From positions 248,001 through 312,000 of the forward strand of contig JASISA010000027.1 in assembly GCA_031771865.1 (NCBI GenBank): a DNA stretch of 64,000 nt, read 5' to 3'. A program made the position numbers and the translations under genes. The notes under the pieces were generated by a model, which did not search any database, was not told the origin of the DNA, and worked only from the letters and a program-made list of their open reading frames with translations. This stretch comes from Nothophaeocryptopus gaeumannii (lineage: Eukaryota > Ascomycota > Dothideomycetes > Mycosphaerellales > Mycosphaerellaceae). Shown in pieces: positions 54,389-64,000 of the stretch (position 1 is the first letter of the stretch; every line of letters starts with the position of its first letter).

Positions 54389-55376
54389 ATTAGTGTAAGC
54401 GAATGACTGTACGTGCTCGTACAGAGCAGCAATATCGCGTGCTAACAGCACTTTGATCGCGTGCTCTGTTACCAAGTGGCAGAAAACACCTCGCAAGACC
54501 CTTGCTTGCGTATAAGAAAGGCCGTGGGCTCCTCATTCGGCGCAGCTTACCCGGCTACTGGCTCGAAGGCTGACCCATCAGACCTATGTGGGCGTAGTCA
54601 TTATTGTTCGCCATTGGATAGTAGATGCCAAGCACGCCTGAAGTCAAGCGACCAACTCCTTCCCGATCCGAGTGTACCGGAGACTGGTTTGCCTGAAGCT
54701 GACAGGCACGCTCCTGAACATTGCGTCTCGCCGCTGAGAACGTCGTACCATTCCGCGGCTCTTGGTTGCTCATATCCGGCGGGGTAGGACAGACAGCGCT
54801 GATCAGAAAGATCACCCTCTGTCCCGTCTGAGCGCAATGCGGCTTCGGCTCCCGCAAAATTGCTCTGAAGGCTCGCTTCTACGTTGGACAAGAGGCGTTG
54901 GCAGATGTCAAAGTCGGTTAGTCGAAGAAATAGGAGTCGTGTGGCTTGGAGCTATTTCCACCACGCGACTGGCTGGCGCTACTTTCTTGGCGTCACCTTT
55001 ACCTGTGACTAGAGGGGTCTCGAGCTGACCAATGGTACACCTGATGATCCTGATCAGTATGTTGGACTCTTCACTTGGCAGGAGACCTCGGACCACTCAA
55101 GTGAGTGAACGGAGTTCGCAGGAAGATGAGCCATGATTTTGCCAAGCTCGGTATCAACGGCATCGCAACTTCCGCGAGGCGAGTCGGAAGCATAAGATGA
55201 TTCAGCGGTAGGACTCCTGCTCAGTGGCGTCAGTAACTGTTGACCATGTCTATTCTGTAGACAGATATTTCCGCCTATGGGTCAGATGTAGAGGCAGCTC
55301 CTTGGACTCAACGAGTCTGTAGCAGGTCAGTATCTCGGACTCTGAGAACGGCAATGTTGCTCCAATCTCATCAAAA
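54389..55376. other. Intergenic region
   Basis: No supported gene. Small ORFs overlap on both strands. It is the promoter side of the arylsulfotransferase gene. Confidence 0.45.
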
Positions 55377-55862
55377 ATGTATCCGAGCACAAACATCTTT
55401 GGCAGCACCGGCCATCATGGCCGCATCTCGTGTCAGGATGCACTATCGATCAGTCAAAAAGCACCCGAGCAAGAAGCTCTCATACATAGTCCTCTCCGGG
55501 CCATGTCTCTGCCCCGATTCTCCGACAATCTTGAAAAACACCCCCAAGCCATGTGCATGATTTACACCTTCGTTGGCCACGAAGGCTCGGACCCAGGCTG
55601 TCGTCGCGCTGCCTTCAAGATCGCGGTGCATTGCAGTTGCACGCAAGCTCAGCCGTGTTTGGGGGCCACATATGCGGAGAAAGGCGGACTTCCGCCTCCC
55701 GGGACGAAGATGTGGTGTTTCTTCTGCTGGCAAAAGCTGATGGTGAATGGTGATGGAAACGTGGTAGGTTGTTTTGAAGACACGACGCCGTGGAGGGAAG
55801 AAATGGTGCCGAGTGGAAGGCTGATTGGAAGGGATGGGAAGTTGAGGGAGGGCAGTAGATAA
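55377..55862 (+). CDS. Hypothetical Cys-rich small protein
   Basis: ATG 55377, 161 residues. The second half looks structured: MCMIYTFVGHEGSDPGCRR, AVHCSCTQAQPCLGATYAE, then a closing pair MWCFFCWQKLMVNGDG. Cys pairs (CSC, CFFC) and a nearby His could bind zinc. There is no signal peptide. The start is not certain; the N-terminal 40 residues look less protein-like, so a later ATG (near codon 44 or 59) is possible. No family is recognised. Confidence 0.4.
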   Translation: MYPSTNIFGSTGHHGRISCQDALSISQKAPEQEALIHSPLRAMSLPRFSDNLEKHPQAMCMIYTFVGHEGSDPGCRRAAFKIAVHCSCTQAQPCLGATYAEKGGLPPPGTKMWCFFCWQKLMVNGDGNVVGCFEDTTPWREEMVPSGRLIGRDGKLREGSR

Positions 55863-56502
55863 TGATGGATCATCATGTCCCATTTGCGACTCTATGAGCC
55901 TCATCAGATGGTGTTGATAGCCCTTCCCGAGGCTCCACTGCTGTGATGACGGGGAGGCCTGATTAAAGATGAAGAGCCAGTTGATGTGAATGTTGTTCTA
56001 TGAGGCAACTTGGACCGGAGACTGTGAGTTGGAGCACATCTTGAAGCCTCAGGCATCCACACGACCGCCGTTTCCACCCATTTTTCGCGACTCAACTCCT
56101 TTCGCACACCTTCTTACCACCATCGACATCCACCTCAATCTTCTGAACCGTCGTGTACCCTCCGCTGGCGTCGTTGAACATCTCCTGATTGCGACGTCTC
56201 GCGGGAACGAGGTCACACAGTCCGTTCATGATGACTACAGGCACGGACGAATGAGAGCAACAATGCAGCCATACATTACGAGCACGAAGCAGCGGCTATT
56301 GTGACATGGGAGCGCAATATTTGGAAACGACGCAAAGATGAGAGCGCGGCCGCATCAGCTCGAGTGCCAGTGGGGCAGCTGATCACCAAGGTCAGCTCGA
56401 ACATATACTCCGAGGCTCCGAGAACGAGTGTGCCAGCTCTTCAGCAATTGTGCAAAACATTGCGTCGGTTTACTACGACAGTCACCTGGAAGAGCCGATA
56501 TC
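55863..56502. other. Intergenic region
   Basis: No supported gene. The frame of the carboxylesterase is open for 25 codons upstream of its ATG but without a start codon. Confidence 0.4.
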
Positions 56503-57738
56503 ATGCCATCCGTGACACTACCTCAAGGCACCTATCTGGGATTCGAAAGGGATGGCGTCAACATAGTCCACGGCATACCGTACGCTGCACCTTTCGAGCG
56601 CTTTCAAGCCCCAGTGCCTCCTCCAAACAGCACTCAGGAGCATGATGCTACCACCTTTGGGCCCAATGCTCCACAGACGCCTTCACGATTGATCCTCGTG
56701 AATGGACCTATGCCTGCTAAATCTGGCCCCCAAGACGAAAAGCACTGCGGCGTCTTATCTGTCTACTCGCCAACACACCGCGACACACTGCTCCCAGTCA
56801 TCGTCTTTGCGCATGGGGGCGCTTTCCTCAGTGGTGGAAGCCAGATCCCGTGGTACGACGGCATACGACTCGCTCGTGACGTAGAAGTTGTCGTGGTATG
56901 CATTTCTTACCGTCTTGGAGCGTTCGGATACTTTCAAGACGAGACAGACGCTCTGGCGTGCGGTACTCTGGATATTATCCGTGCTCTTGAATGGACCCGC
57001 GAGAATATCACAGCTTTTGGTGGCGATGCGAGCAATATCACTGGCCATGGACAAAGCGCTGGCGCTTATCATATCAGCACGATGCTTCAGATTCGCCCGG
57101 ATCTGCTTCATCGTGTAATATTGCAGAGTCGACCTGGGCAGGTCGGACAACCGCCTGAAATTCGAGCGAAAGCACGGAAGGCGGTTGAAGATGCGCTTCC
57201 AAGTGGAACGACACTTCTGACTGCCAGCAGCTCAGAATTGTTGGAGGCGCAGACGCATGTCATCAAGACCTTGGATACTGGCAGACTCCCGCCATTTACA
57301 CCTAGCATATCAGAGAGAAATCACCAGCCGAGCAAAGACACCAAAGATATCTTCATTGGCTGGGCAAAAGACGACGGATCGTGCTTTGCCAAGCTGGCCG
57401 GCGAGGATGCCGTCTTCCGAGGAGCAGCTCTGACGGAGGCCGTCTTCAAGTCTCCTTCTCTAACTTTTGGCCAACTCATGAGGCATCAAGGACACAAGGT
57501 CTCTTTCTTTCAGTTGACATGGGCTGCTGATGACTATGAGCTCGGCGCAACACACTGCGTGGATCTCCCGTTGGTCTACGGCGATGAAGAAGCATGGAAA
57601 CAAGCTCCAGTCCTGGGCACCACGCCGTGGTCAGAATGGGAGACAAGAGGCACAATCATCAGAAAGGCATGGGCTCAGTTCGCTAGAGACGGCACTGTGC
57701 CAAAGAGCTTTGACGGAGTAGATGTCTTCTCAGCCTGA
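56503..57738 (+). CDS. Type-B carboxylesterase
   Basis: Single exon, 411 residues from ATG 56503, shorter than the usual 500-550 of fungal type-B esterases. It has the alpha/beta-hydrolase set: oxyanion hole FAHGGAFLSGG (about 103-113), nucleophile elbow GHGQSAGAYH with Ser185 (GxSxG; families usually have GESAGG), an acid in GWAKDDGSCF (Asp290 or 291 in place of the usual Glu) and the catalytic His341 in THCVDLPLVYG. There is no signal peptide, so it is probably cytosolic. It hydrolyses carboxylic esters; members of this branch detoxify or process secondary metabolites. The shorter length reflects a missing lid or middle region rather than a frameshift. Confidence 0.82.
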   Translation: MPSVTLPQGTYLGFERDGVNIVHGIPYAAPFERFQAPVPPPNSTQEHDATTFGPNAPQTPSRLILVNGPMPAKSGPQDEKHCGVLSVYSPTHRDTLLPVIVFAHGGAFLSGGSQIPWYDGIRLARDVEVVVVCISYRLGAFGYFQDETDALACGTLDIIRALEWTRENITAFGGDASNITGHGQSAGAYHISTMLQIRPDLLHRVILQSRPGQVGQPPEIRAKARKAVEDALPSGTTLLTASSSELLEAQTHVIKTLDTGRLPPFTPSISERNHQPSKDTKDIFIGWAKDDGSCFAKLAGEDAVFRGAALTEAVFKSPSLTFGQLMRHQGHKVSFFQLTWAADDYELGATHCVDLPLVYGDEEAWKQAPVLGTTPWSEWETRGTIIRKAWAQFARDGTVPKSFDGVDVFSA

Positions 57739-58250
57739 ACATCAATGTCACCTGATCGGACTACTTCACCAAAGCTTTTCATGCGACTTGCCGCCCTTTT
57801 GCTTCGCTCCAAGACATGAAGATCCACTTCAGTGCTGATGGAGGAGTGTTAGCTTTTCCCACATGCTGGTCATTGGTGGCTGCTATTGGGCGGCTAGCGG
57901 CTGTCTGCAGCTAATGTTGCACGTCTGGTCCGGTGTGAAGAGCGTGACTAGCGGCTTATGCGAGCTTTGCGAGCGTACACGGGTACCTGGATGCTTAACA
58001 GTAAGTGGGTGTGCGAGTGAGACATGCTCAATTTGTGATGGTAAGTTGCTCTTGTATGCTCATTCTTTGCAGCACGCTACTCTATAAGATCCATGATGCT
58101 ATACATACAGGCCCAAGACGCAGCCGCCCAGACCTAACTCCTGTACGTGCCAACCTTTCCGCAGACGTCCGAGACAAGCCAGCCTCATTGCACCTTCATC
58201 AACGTGCTCATCCGATCCCGATCCCACGCCTTGAGCAAACCTCCATCAGA
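57739..58250. other. Intergenic region
   Basis: No gene is supported. Low-quality plus-strand ORFs only. Confidence 0.4.
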
Positions 58251-58562
58251 CATGTCACGCCGCAACGGATACCGTTTTCGCAGTCTGGAAGGCCTTGGGC
58301 ACGTTGTCCATGATCGAGTCCCTCCTTGCGGCGTCCGTCGGATCAGCAATCTCAACATCTTCTGGCTTCTCAATCGTCTCGACCTTGGCAAATACACCGC
58401 CTCGGCGCTCATACGCTCTTGTAAATTGCTCGGTATTGGCAGGTGAGTACGCAGTCTCTCCCGGAAAGGCGTTCTCCTCACCACCATACGTCGGCCCATC
58501 AACCGGCTCGCGAAGACGAGCCGCCTGGAAACCGATGGCAGGTCTGAATCCATACGGAGCAT
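58251..58562 (-). other. Orphan minus-strand open frame (possible 3' exon)
   Basis: A minus-strand frame stays open for about 100 codons between a TGA near 58563 and a stop near 58250 but has no start codon. It reads as ordinary, charged protein (DAPYGFRPAIGFQAARLREP; NAFPGETAYSPANTEQF; TIEKPEDVEIADPTDAARR) and ends KAFQTAKTVSVAA. An acceptor-like AG precedes it. The plus-strand frame over the same bases is Ser/Ala-rich and looks antisense. It may be the last exon of a lost gene. Family unknown. Confidence 0.35.
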
Positions 58563-58599
58563 CTCAGAATCACGGCATTCTTGCGAACCTTCTTTTCGA

Positions 58600-58890
58600 T
58601 AACCGATTGAGTGACGGGATGTGGGTGAGGAGCTCCCATACTCTCGAACGGTACACCTTCTTCAAAACCTTTGCGGTAGAGCTGAAAGATGAAGACGTCA
58701 TCGTCAATATGCTGCATCCAGGCTTCACGAACACGAATCCAAGTCCGGCTATTGCCAAAATTCCGTGAGTCTGTTGAGCCAGACGTCTCGGCGGCGGGTC
58801 TGTGGAAGATCGTCTAGAAGACAAGCTTGTAAGACGCGGGAAGTTTTGGCATAGAGAAGGCACAGAGTTACCGTGATAGCATTGGCAGCA
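58600..58890 (+). pseudogene. Relic of a short-chain dehydrogenase C-terminus
   Basis: The fragment KTFAVELKDEDVIVNMLHPG, then FTNTN, is the segment after the catalytic lysine in SDR enzymes. After a TGA and a frame change, the SDR-like stretch EPDVSAAGLWKIV carries TAG and TAA codons. A third frame ends GKFWHREGTELP just before TGA, where intact SDRs have '..G..LPW' (TGG to TGA). The N-terminal Rossmann part is absent. It overlaps the 3' end of the neighbouring monooxygenase region only in the spacer. Confidence 0.55.
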
Positions 58891-60063
58891 TCATACATCA
58901 GCATCTGCGTACTCGTGCCACTCTCCACCTTTGTTGAACTTTTGGCCATTTTCAAAAGAGTGCTCGATTCGGTCTCTTGCTCTTTGCACCATGCGTTGCT
59001 CGAATTGGTGAAGATTGATGTCTCCTGCGACCTGTTCTGAGAGGGTAATTGCTAGATCTGCGGCATTTTGCAACGCGATGGCAGCACCAGCACCTCCCAT
59101 TGGACTTATCAAATGCGCTGCGTCGCCAATGACCGTGACACGGCCCGGCTTGGCATCAATGGGAAGTCCGATGTCTGGTTTGCTTGACAAGATCGGCAGG
59201 CAGACTGAGATATCATGTGGAGCTTCTTCGAACACAGTCTTCAATCTTGGGTTCCATTCGTGGGTGACTTCATCCAAGAAATGCTTCCTCGAAATTGCAT
59301 CCATCGGCATCGGCCGATCAGGTGCTGGCATTGTCACAGCCCAGTATATGTAATCTTCGAAATCTGGCAGAGCTCCACTGGAGATGTTCTGCACACTGCC
59401 TTTCCACTCGATCGGTTCAATAACCGTTTGTGTATTGGCAGCAATGTCTCTTGCCATGAACCAGCTGAACACATCGGGAGATAACTTTGACCGCAGGCTA
59501 TTCGTCAAAGGCGTTCGACCGTAAAGAATCCAGCGTTTCAAGTCAAGCAGTTTGCGCTCAGGCTGAAGCTGCTTCCTGACTTTGCTCCTGCTGCCGTCTG
59601 ATCCCACGAGCAGGAGCCCAGTCGCAGTGGACCCATCGGCGAATGTGGCATGCACTTGGTCATCGTCTTCCTCATAGTGGTCGAACTCTTTGCCGTATTG
59701 AATCGAGTCTTCCACGCCAGACATCAAGAGAGCGCGCAGCCAGCTGCGGTCGATGGGCATCGAGTTCCGTTCCCCGACCTTGGTAAGAGAGGGAAAGCTG
59801 AAATCGTGCACGTCCACATATCGCGGCTCATAGATGTTGCTCTTTGGCGCCGTCTTCTGCCAAACATCCAGCAACTGAGGCGAAAGGCAAGTTTGAAGTG
59901 CTTCAATGGCCTCATACGAGAGGCGAAAACGGTGGCCTCGTGAATGTGGATTGCGAGCCTGGCGCTCGAAGATACGGAATGGGACGTTGCGAAGGCGTAG
60001 TCCTTGAGCCAGCGTGAGACCTGCGATGCCGGCTCCGATAATGAGCACTTCATTGCCAGCCAT
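58891..60063 (-). CDS. FAD-dependent monooxygenase (PHBH fold)
   Basis: Single exon, 390 residues from ATG 60063. The motifs of class A flavin hydroxylases are present: VLIIGAGIAGLTLAQGLRL at the N-terminus (GxGxxG), LLLVGSDGSRSKVRKQL (DG motif), and VTVIGDAAHLISPMGGAGA (GD motif). It has no signal peptide. It is shorter than the salicylate-hydroxylase-like enzyme at 33.8 kb and belongs to a different branch. The reaction is NAD(P)H- and O2-dependent hydroxylation or epoxidation of an unknown, often secondary-metabolite, substrate. Frame and motifs are intact. Confidence 0.88.
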   Translation of the reverse strand: MAGNEVLIIGAGIAGLTLAQGLRLRNVPFRIFERQARNPHSRGHRFRLSYEAIEALQTCLSPQLLDVWQKTAPKSNIYEPRYVDVHDFSFPSLTKVGERNSMPIDRSWLRALLMSGVEDSIQYGKEFDHYEEDDDQVHATFADGSTATGLLLVGSDGSRSKVRKQLQPERKLLDLKRWILYGRTPLTNSLRSKLSPDVFSWFMARDIAANTQTVIEPIEWKGSVQNISSGALPDFEDYIYWAVTMPAPDRPMPMDAISRKHFLDEVTHEWNPRLKTVFEEAPHDISVCLPILSSKPDIGLPIDAKPGRVTVIGDAAHLISPMGGAGAAIALQNAADLAITLSEQVAGDINLHQFEQRMVQRARDRIEHSFENGQKFNKGGEWHEYADADV

Positions 60064-61417
60064 CCTGTTTGATATATCAATGTTGGGAAAAAGAGAATGG
60101 AAGTCATCGACAAGACCCCTTCCTGGTGGGAATGCTCACGTAAGCGAAGGAGTCACGTCTGGTCTGTGTCTATTCGGCCGCGATCGCTCCACTCCCTGCT
60201 TATGAGAGAGGTCTGCAATTGAAAAAATATGTAGATAGACATGGTCCTACCTTTCATGCAGTATGGATCTCTTCGTACTCGGCCAAAGAGCTTTGGGCAG
60301 TATCTGGACCAGCTTGTGATTCACGCAGAATTCTCAATATGCAACAGCACTTGAAGGCCAACGAATATTAATATGCTGCCCTCTCGGTACCGCGGAACTC
60401 ATGTCGTTCTGTATTCGCTGGGAAGTTGCGGGAATAGGGGTGGGCTTCGGGGTATCGAATGGCCTCGCATGGGGAAAGGTGAGAAACGATAGAAGACGAT
60501 ATAGAAGGGTGACAAATGGCATTAAGGTGGAATAGGTCGTGTTGCGTCTACAGAGGACACCATTCATGCAGGTGATCCCTCTCAGCTTCCATTTCAATCT
60601 CGGGACGCTGAGTATGTTTGAGATGGATTTGGGGAAGTGGCTGGGGATGAATGGGACCGGTTCTGGGTGGTAAACTGTGAATGAAGAGCGAGAGCTGTGC
60701 AGAGATACCATACAATGGCCTTTCGTAAGGGAGAAGTCGTGCAGAGCATGTTTGAGAGGGCGTGCATTCCAGTACTGCAAGTCGACGTCCTGCTCCATGT
60801 CCGGACTATTGTTATGATAATGGCAGTGGTCAATCACAAACGAATATGATGCAAGGCTGAGGTCTTCGTGAGAGGTGAGAGCACAAAGGAAACTGACGCT
60901 TGGACGAGTGTAAGTCTTGGCACGGACGGCAAGTGAATAAGTACCGATCACCCGAGAATCCGATGCTAAAATTGGTCACTCCACCTGCCAACTCTCACCA
61001 CTGCTTCTTGTCGAACAAACTACGGAACGCAACAGGCCCATTCTCCGACGACGAGTCTCAAGAACGTGTTTTGTCTTTGTACCGGAACGGGATGTCGGTG
61101 ACTGCCCATACGAGCTGAAAGTCCGAGTGGTGGGCCTCAGGCTTAGCTGTGCCACTTTGGCTTCAGCTGACACAGCACTTGCATCGGAGTGCTTCGCGTC
61201 GCGCTGCGAGGGATCGATACAAAATATCCATATCTTGCGCTCTCCGCTTCGGTATCAGCTAATGTCACGTCACTTCCTCTTCAGCTCATACACCTGTTCG
61301 GAGTGAACCAAGTACTTTTAGATTCCTCACCTCCAGTCCATCGATCTCCTCATCTCAACGAGCTCCAACATACTACTTACCTATCTACCAGGCACCGAGC
61401 CTCACCCTACCTACACA
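60064..61417. other. Intergenic region, about 1.35 kb
   Basis: No well-supported gene. A minus-strand frame at 60334-60951 has no early ATG and no domain. The last 100 nt (C/A/T-rich, CTACCTACACA before the ATG) form the MCR1 leader. Confidence 0.45.
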
Positions 61418-62409
61418 ATGGCGACCATATTCTCCAGATCATCTCGAGTTCTGCCATATGCCACAGGAGCTGCTCTACTGGGCGTCGCAGGAGCAACATA
61501 TTACGCAACACGAAGACCTCTCCTCCTAGATTCCGCTCAGAATGCGCCTACGAAGACCCTCGCGTTTCCCAAGACGATGCTCTTCAGCCAACAATTGACT
61601 GTGACGAAGAGTGAGCAGATCAACCACGATACGAAACGAATTACCTTCGCTCTGCCTGGCGGAGAGGGAGAGGTCAGCGGAGTGCCAGCTGGATGTATAG
61701 AACACTTTAGGCACCACAAGAGCGCATTACTGACGACAATATAGCCGCCGTTTTGACACAACACACACCGAACAGCGCATGGTTTCCTGTCCTTCGTCCA
61801 TATACGCCCGTCTCAGACCCCGAAGAGCGCGGCTCCGTACAATTCGTAGTCAAACAATATCCCGGCGGCCGAGCTTCTGGACATATGCACTCTTTGGCAC
61901 CGGGCCAAACCCTCCAAATACGCGGTCCAATTCCTGGCTATAGTTACACAGCCTCACAAACTCCTCGTGATGTGCTCTTTGTAGCAGGCGGCGCGGGCAT
62001 CACACCCATCTACAGCCTCGCGAAAGGCATCCTCAAGAACTCGAACGATCGGACGCGGATACAACTCCTCTGGGGTGTCAATGGTACAAGAGACATCGTC
62101 CTCAAGAACGAACTAGAAGAGCTAGAAAAGCAATACCCAGGCAGACTCCAAGTGACATACTGCGTTTCTGGACCTGAGGGAAAGCCTGGAGGTCCCACTT
62201 TGGGCAACGAGGGGAAGTACAAGAAAGGGTATATCAACAAGAGCGTGCTGTCAGAAGCTATCAAACGCTGTGAGGCTGGTAGCTTCGGAGACGAGAAGGG
62301 AACGAAGGTGTTTCTGTGCGGTCCGCCGGCCATGGAAGATGCCGTGGCTGGCAGGAGCGGTGTCTTGACTGATTTGGGGATTCAAAAGAAGCAGATCCAC
62401 AAGTTCTAG
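61418..62409 (+). CDS. MCR1: NADH-cytochrome b5 reductase, mitochondrial (Mcr1-like)
   Basis: Two exons, 61418-61694 and 61745-62409, with a 50-nt intron (GTATAG..ATATAG); 313 residues. Splicing joins SGVPAG to SAVLTQHTPNSAWF, as expected. The N-terminus MATIFSRSSRVLPYATGA is Arg/Ser-rich and followed by a hydrophobic stretch (AALLGVAGATYYA), the import and membrane anchor of Mcr1. The FAD-binding motif is LRPYTPVSD (RxYT), the flavin/NAD loop GHMHSLAPGQTLQIRGP, the NAD-binding motif FVAGGAGITPIYSLAKG, and the C-terminus FLCGPPAME..QIHKF. It passes electrons from NADH to cytochrome b5 in sterol and lipid metabolism and keeps quinones and ascorbate radicals reduced. Intact and conserved. Confidence 0.94.
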
Positions 62410-63140
62410 GCTGTCGCTACAGGCAGTCAGGAGGCATTAAGGTCTGGATCACAGGACATTTCCATCATGAGCTCTCGACTCATTGAGACACCCGGCAAGC
62501 TGCAACTCGAATTCAGAGATCACATTTATCTCGGAACGTTTTGGAAGCCAACAGGTGAATGTCCTGCTCAAATGAAGACGAGAGAAACATCGTCGCTCTA
62601 TCTTCCTGCGATACTGTTTCTAATAGCATTTCTGCTCTTCACAGCTCAATGCTCTCCAGCAAGCATTGATGGATTGAAGCCGTCCAATCTCATGCCATTC
62701 TTTACACAGCACAGTCTCGTTGAAGCGGCAAGTGCTTTGTATTGCCTACCTCTTTGTCCTCTTCCGCAATCCCACGGTCGTCGCACGTAACTCGGCCTTC
62801 TTCACAGAAGCACCGTGATGTGACGTCCGGCGGCTGTCAGGAACATCCAGCTGACCCCTCTTATTTGGAAGCTCTCGCCAATCCCACCAAAGCTTTACAG
62901 CATTTGAGTTCAACCACTGCATTGCGTACTTCCGCATTCGACTGACAGCTTCCAATGGAGCCCTTCCGGTAACACGGAGCGAGGCGTTCTGGGGCAAGCG
63001 GAAGAAACATGAGCGCGGGGTAGGAGTTGTGAGGTGGGTTGGACCTGATGAGGGTATATACTACTTGAAGGATCCCAGACACTTCTGCAAGCCCCTCTGG
63101 TCCTTTCCATACAGGCCACAAAGAAAGAAATTCAGCCAAA
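62410..63140. other. Intergenic region
   Basis: A plus-strand ATG ORF (62467-62790, 107 codons) has one hydrophobic segment (SLYLPAILFLIAFLLFTAQC) and might be a tiny membrane protein, but nothing else supports it. The remainder is the promoter of the GST-like gene. Confidence 0.35.
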
Positions 63141-64000
63141 ATGGTGCTCCAAGTCTATCTCGATCCATGCACGGTCAACAGCCGCAAGGTTCTTGCTGGC
63201 CTTGACCTTATGGACGTCAAGTACGACTTCCACTTCATCGACTACTTCAAGGGCGAGCAGAAGAGCGAGGCCTTTGTCAAGATCAATCCACACGCCACTG
63301 TGCCAGCAGCGACCGACGGCGACCTCACCATTACTGAGTCCAATGCCATCCTCATGTACGCCGCCGATGTGGCTGGCAAGGACGAGAACTACCCCAAAGA
63401 CCTGAAGGCTCGCGCTGACGCCAACCGCTGGCTTCTCTGGGAAGCATCTGTTTGGTTTGGCACAAACTATGTTTACCTCGTAGAAAACGTAGTGAAGCCC
63501 CTCCTCGGCGCCGAACCAGACGCCTCCATCCTCCAAGCCGAACAACCCAAATGGCTCAAAGCCGCCAAAACCCTCGACACCCGTCTCGGCGAGACAGGCA
63601 AATGGGTCCTCCCCGGAAACTCCCCCACAATCGTCGACATCGCCATCGCCTCCGCAACCCACCTGCACGCCGCCCAGAAAATCCCCTTGGACCAGACTCC
63701 CGACATCAAACGTTGGATCGCCGATGTCGAGAAACTACCTGCGTGGCAGAAGACCCAAGGTGCTGTTGATAAGGCTCTCCTCCCAAATAGGGCCGGAGGG
63801 CAAGAGGTTCGTGCCGAGTTCAATTACACCAAAGATCTCGGAGATAAACTTACTGAGCTCTACTTCTATGAAGACCCACAAGGCGTAGACATCCACGAGC
63901 CCGGCGACGATCCGCAAACCATGTCTGTCAAATCAGGGTGGGGGAAAGAATGGGATGTCGACAAGAATGGGTTTGCGTTGAAGGATTTCAAGCCGGGGTA
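63141..64000 (+). CDS. Glutathione S-transferase-like protein with C-terminal extension, cut by window
   Basis: Frame open from ATG 63141 to the window end (286 residues seen). Residues 1-80 form a GST N-terminal thioredoxin fold: LQVYLDPCTVNSRKVLAGLD with the Ser/Cys active-site region, HATVPAATDGDLTITESNAI (cis-Pro and the ES glutathione contact), ILMYAAD. The all-helical GST C-domain follows to about residue 215 (GNSPTIVDIAIASATHLHA; DIKRWIADVEKLPAWQKTQ). The protein does not stop there: another 70 residues (NYTKDLGDKLTELYFYEDPQ, then WDVDKNGFALKDFKPG) look like the opening of a second domain. The segment ending DKNGFALKDF resembles the start of CmcJ/AsaB-type non-haem oxygenases; that is inference. 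Simple GSTs are about 210-230 residues. Confidence 0.78.
   Translation, partial: MVLQVYLDPCTVNSRKVLAGLDLMDVKYDFHFIDYFKGEQKSEAFVKINPHATVPAATDGDLTITESNAILMYAADVAGKDENYPKDLKARADANRWLLWEASVWFGTNYVYLVENVVKPLLGAEPDASILQAEQPKWLKAAKTLDTRLGETGKWVLPGNSPTIVDIAIASATHLHAAQKIPLDQTPDIKRWIADVEKLPAWQKTQGAVDKALLPNRAGGQEVRAEFNYTKDLGDKLTELYFYEDPQGVDIHEPGDDPQTMSVKSGWGKEWDVDKNGFALKDFKPG

Noticed and set aside
54500..54900. Overlapping ORFs of about 100 codons on both strands
   Set aside because: No domain, low-quality composition and no splice signals in phase.
60334..60951. Minus-strand frame of 205 codons
   Set aside because: It has no early ATG, no domain, biased composition (His, Ser, Pro) and no intron partner; treated as chance.

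Overview
This 64 kb window is nuclear DNA of a filamentous ascomycete, most likely a dothideomycete (lineage inferred from gene style, not tested). Introns are 50-70 nt with GTAAGT/GTGAGT-like donors, CTGAC/CTAAT-like branch sites and CAG/TAG acceptors. Genes stand alone on both strands with short spacers. Gene families are typical of this group: covalent-FAD oxidases, FAD monooxygenases, an NLR (PNP-NACHT-ankyrin), fungal transcription factors, a CFEM-like GPI protein and an arylsulfotransferase. No tRNA, rRNA, CRISPR or intact transposon was seen.

Layout. 0-6 kb: secreted FAD oxidase cut by the left edge, the tail of a G-domain protein, a broken transcription-factor gene and a Cys-rich small protein. 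6.5-9.8 kb: RRM/zinc-finger/G-patch RNA-binding protein, and a hypothetical gene with SPAK repeats. 10.3-14.3 kb: a disrupted hypothetical gene, an MDR reductase and a fungal regulator. 14.8-18.6 kb: an NLR-type gene broken at about five points. 19-23 kb: NTF2-like and Myb/SANT-like proteins and a large disordered Ser-rich protein. 23.5-31.6 kb: FAD oxidase, CMS1, CFEM-like GPI protein, then a divergent pair (mitochondrial TPR-like protein and VMA22). 32-41.9 kb: membrane protein, small ORF, FAD monooxygenase, 816-residue GPI-type wall protein, secreted alpha-carbonic anhydrase, hypothetical protein. 42-48.7 kb: gene-poor, with an F-box-like pseudogene, an SDR and a transcription-factor pseudogene. 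48.8-60 kb: C2H2-ankyrin protein, arylsulfotransferase, Cys-rich ORF, carboxylesterase, SDR relic, FAD monooxygenase. 61.4-64 kb: MCR1 cytochrome b5 reductase and a GST fused to a C-terminal extension that runs off the right edge.

Housekeeping genes (CMS1, VMA22, MCR1, G-patch protein, TPR-like protein) have open, consistently spliced frames. At least six accessory genes carry in-frame stops or frameshifts. No single pathway or biosynthetic cluster with a PKS/NRPS core is visible. The points most worth checking are the broken NLR, the alpha-pheromone-like cores in the CFEM-like GPI protein, the GST fusion, and the repeated nonsense mutations in accessory genes.
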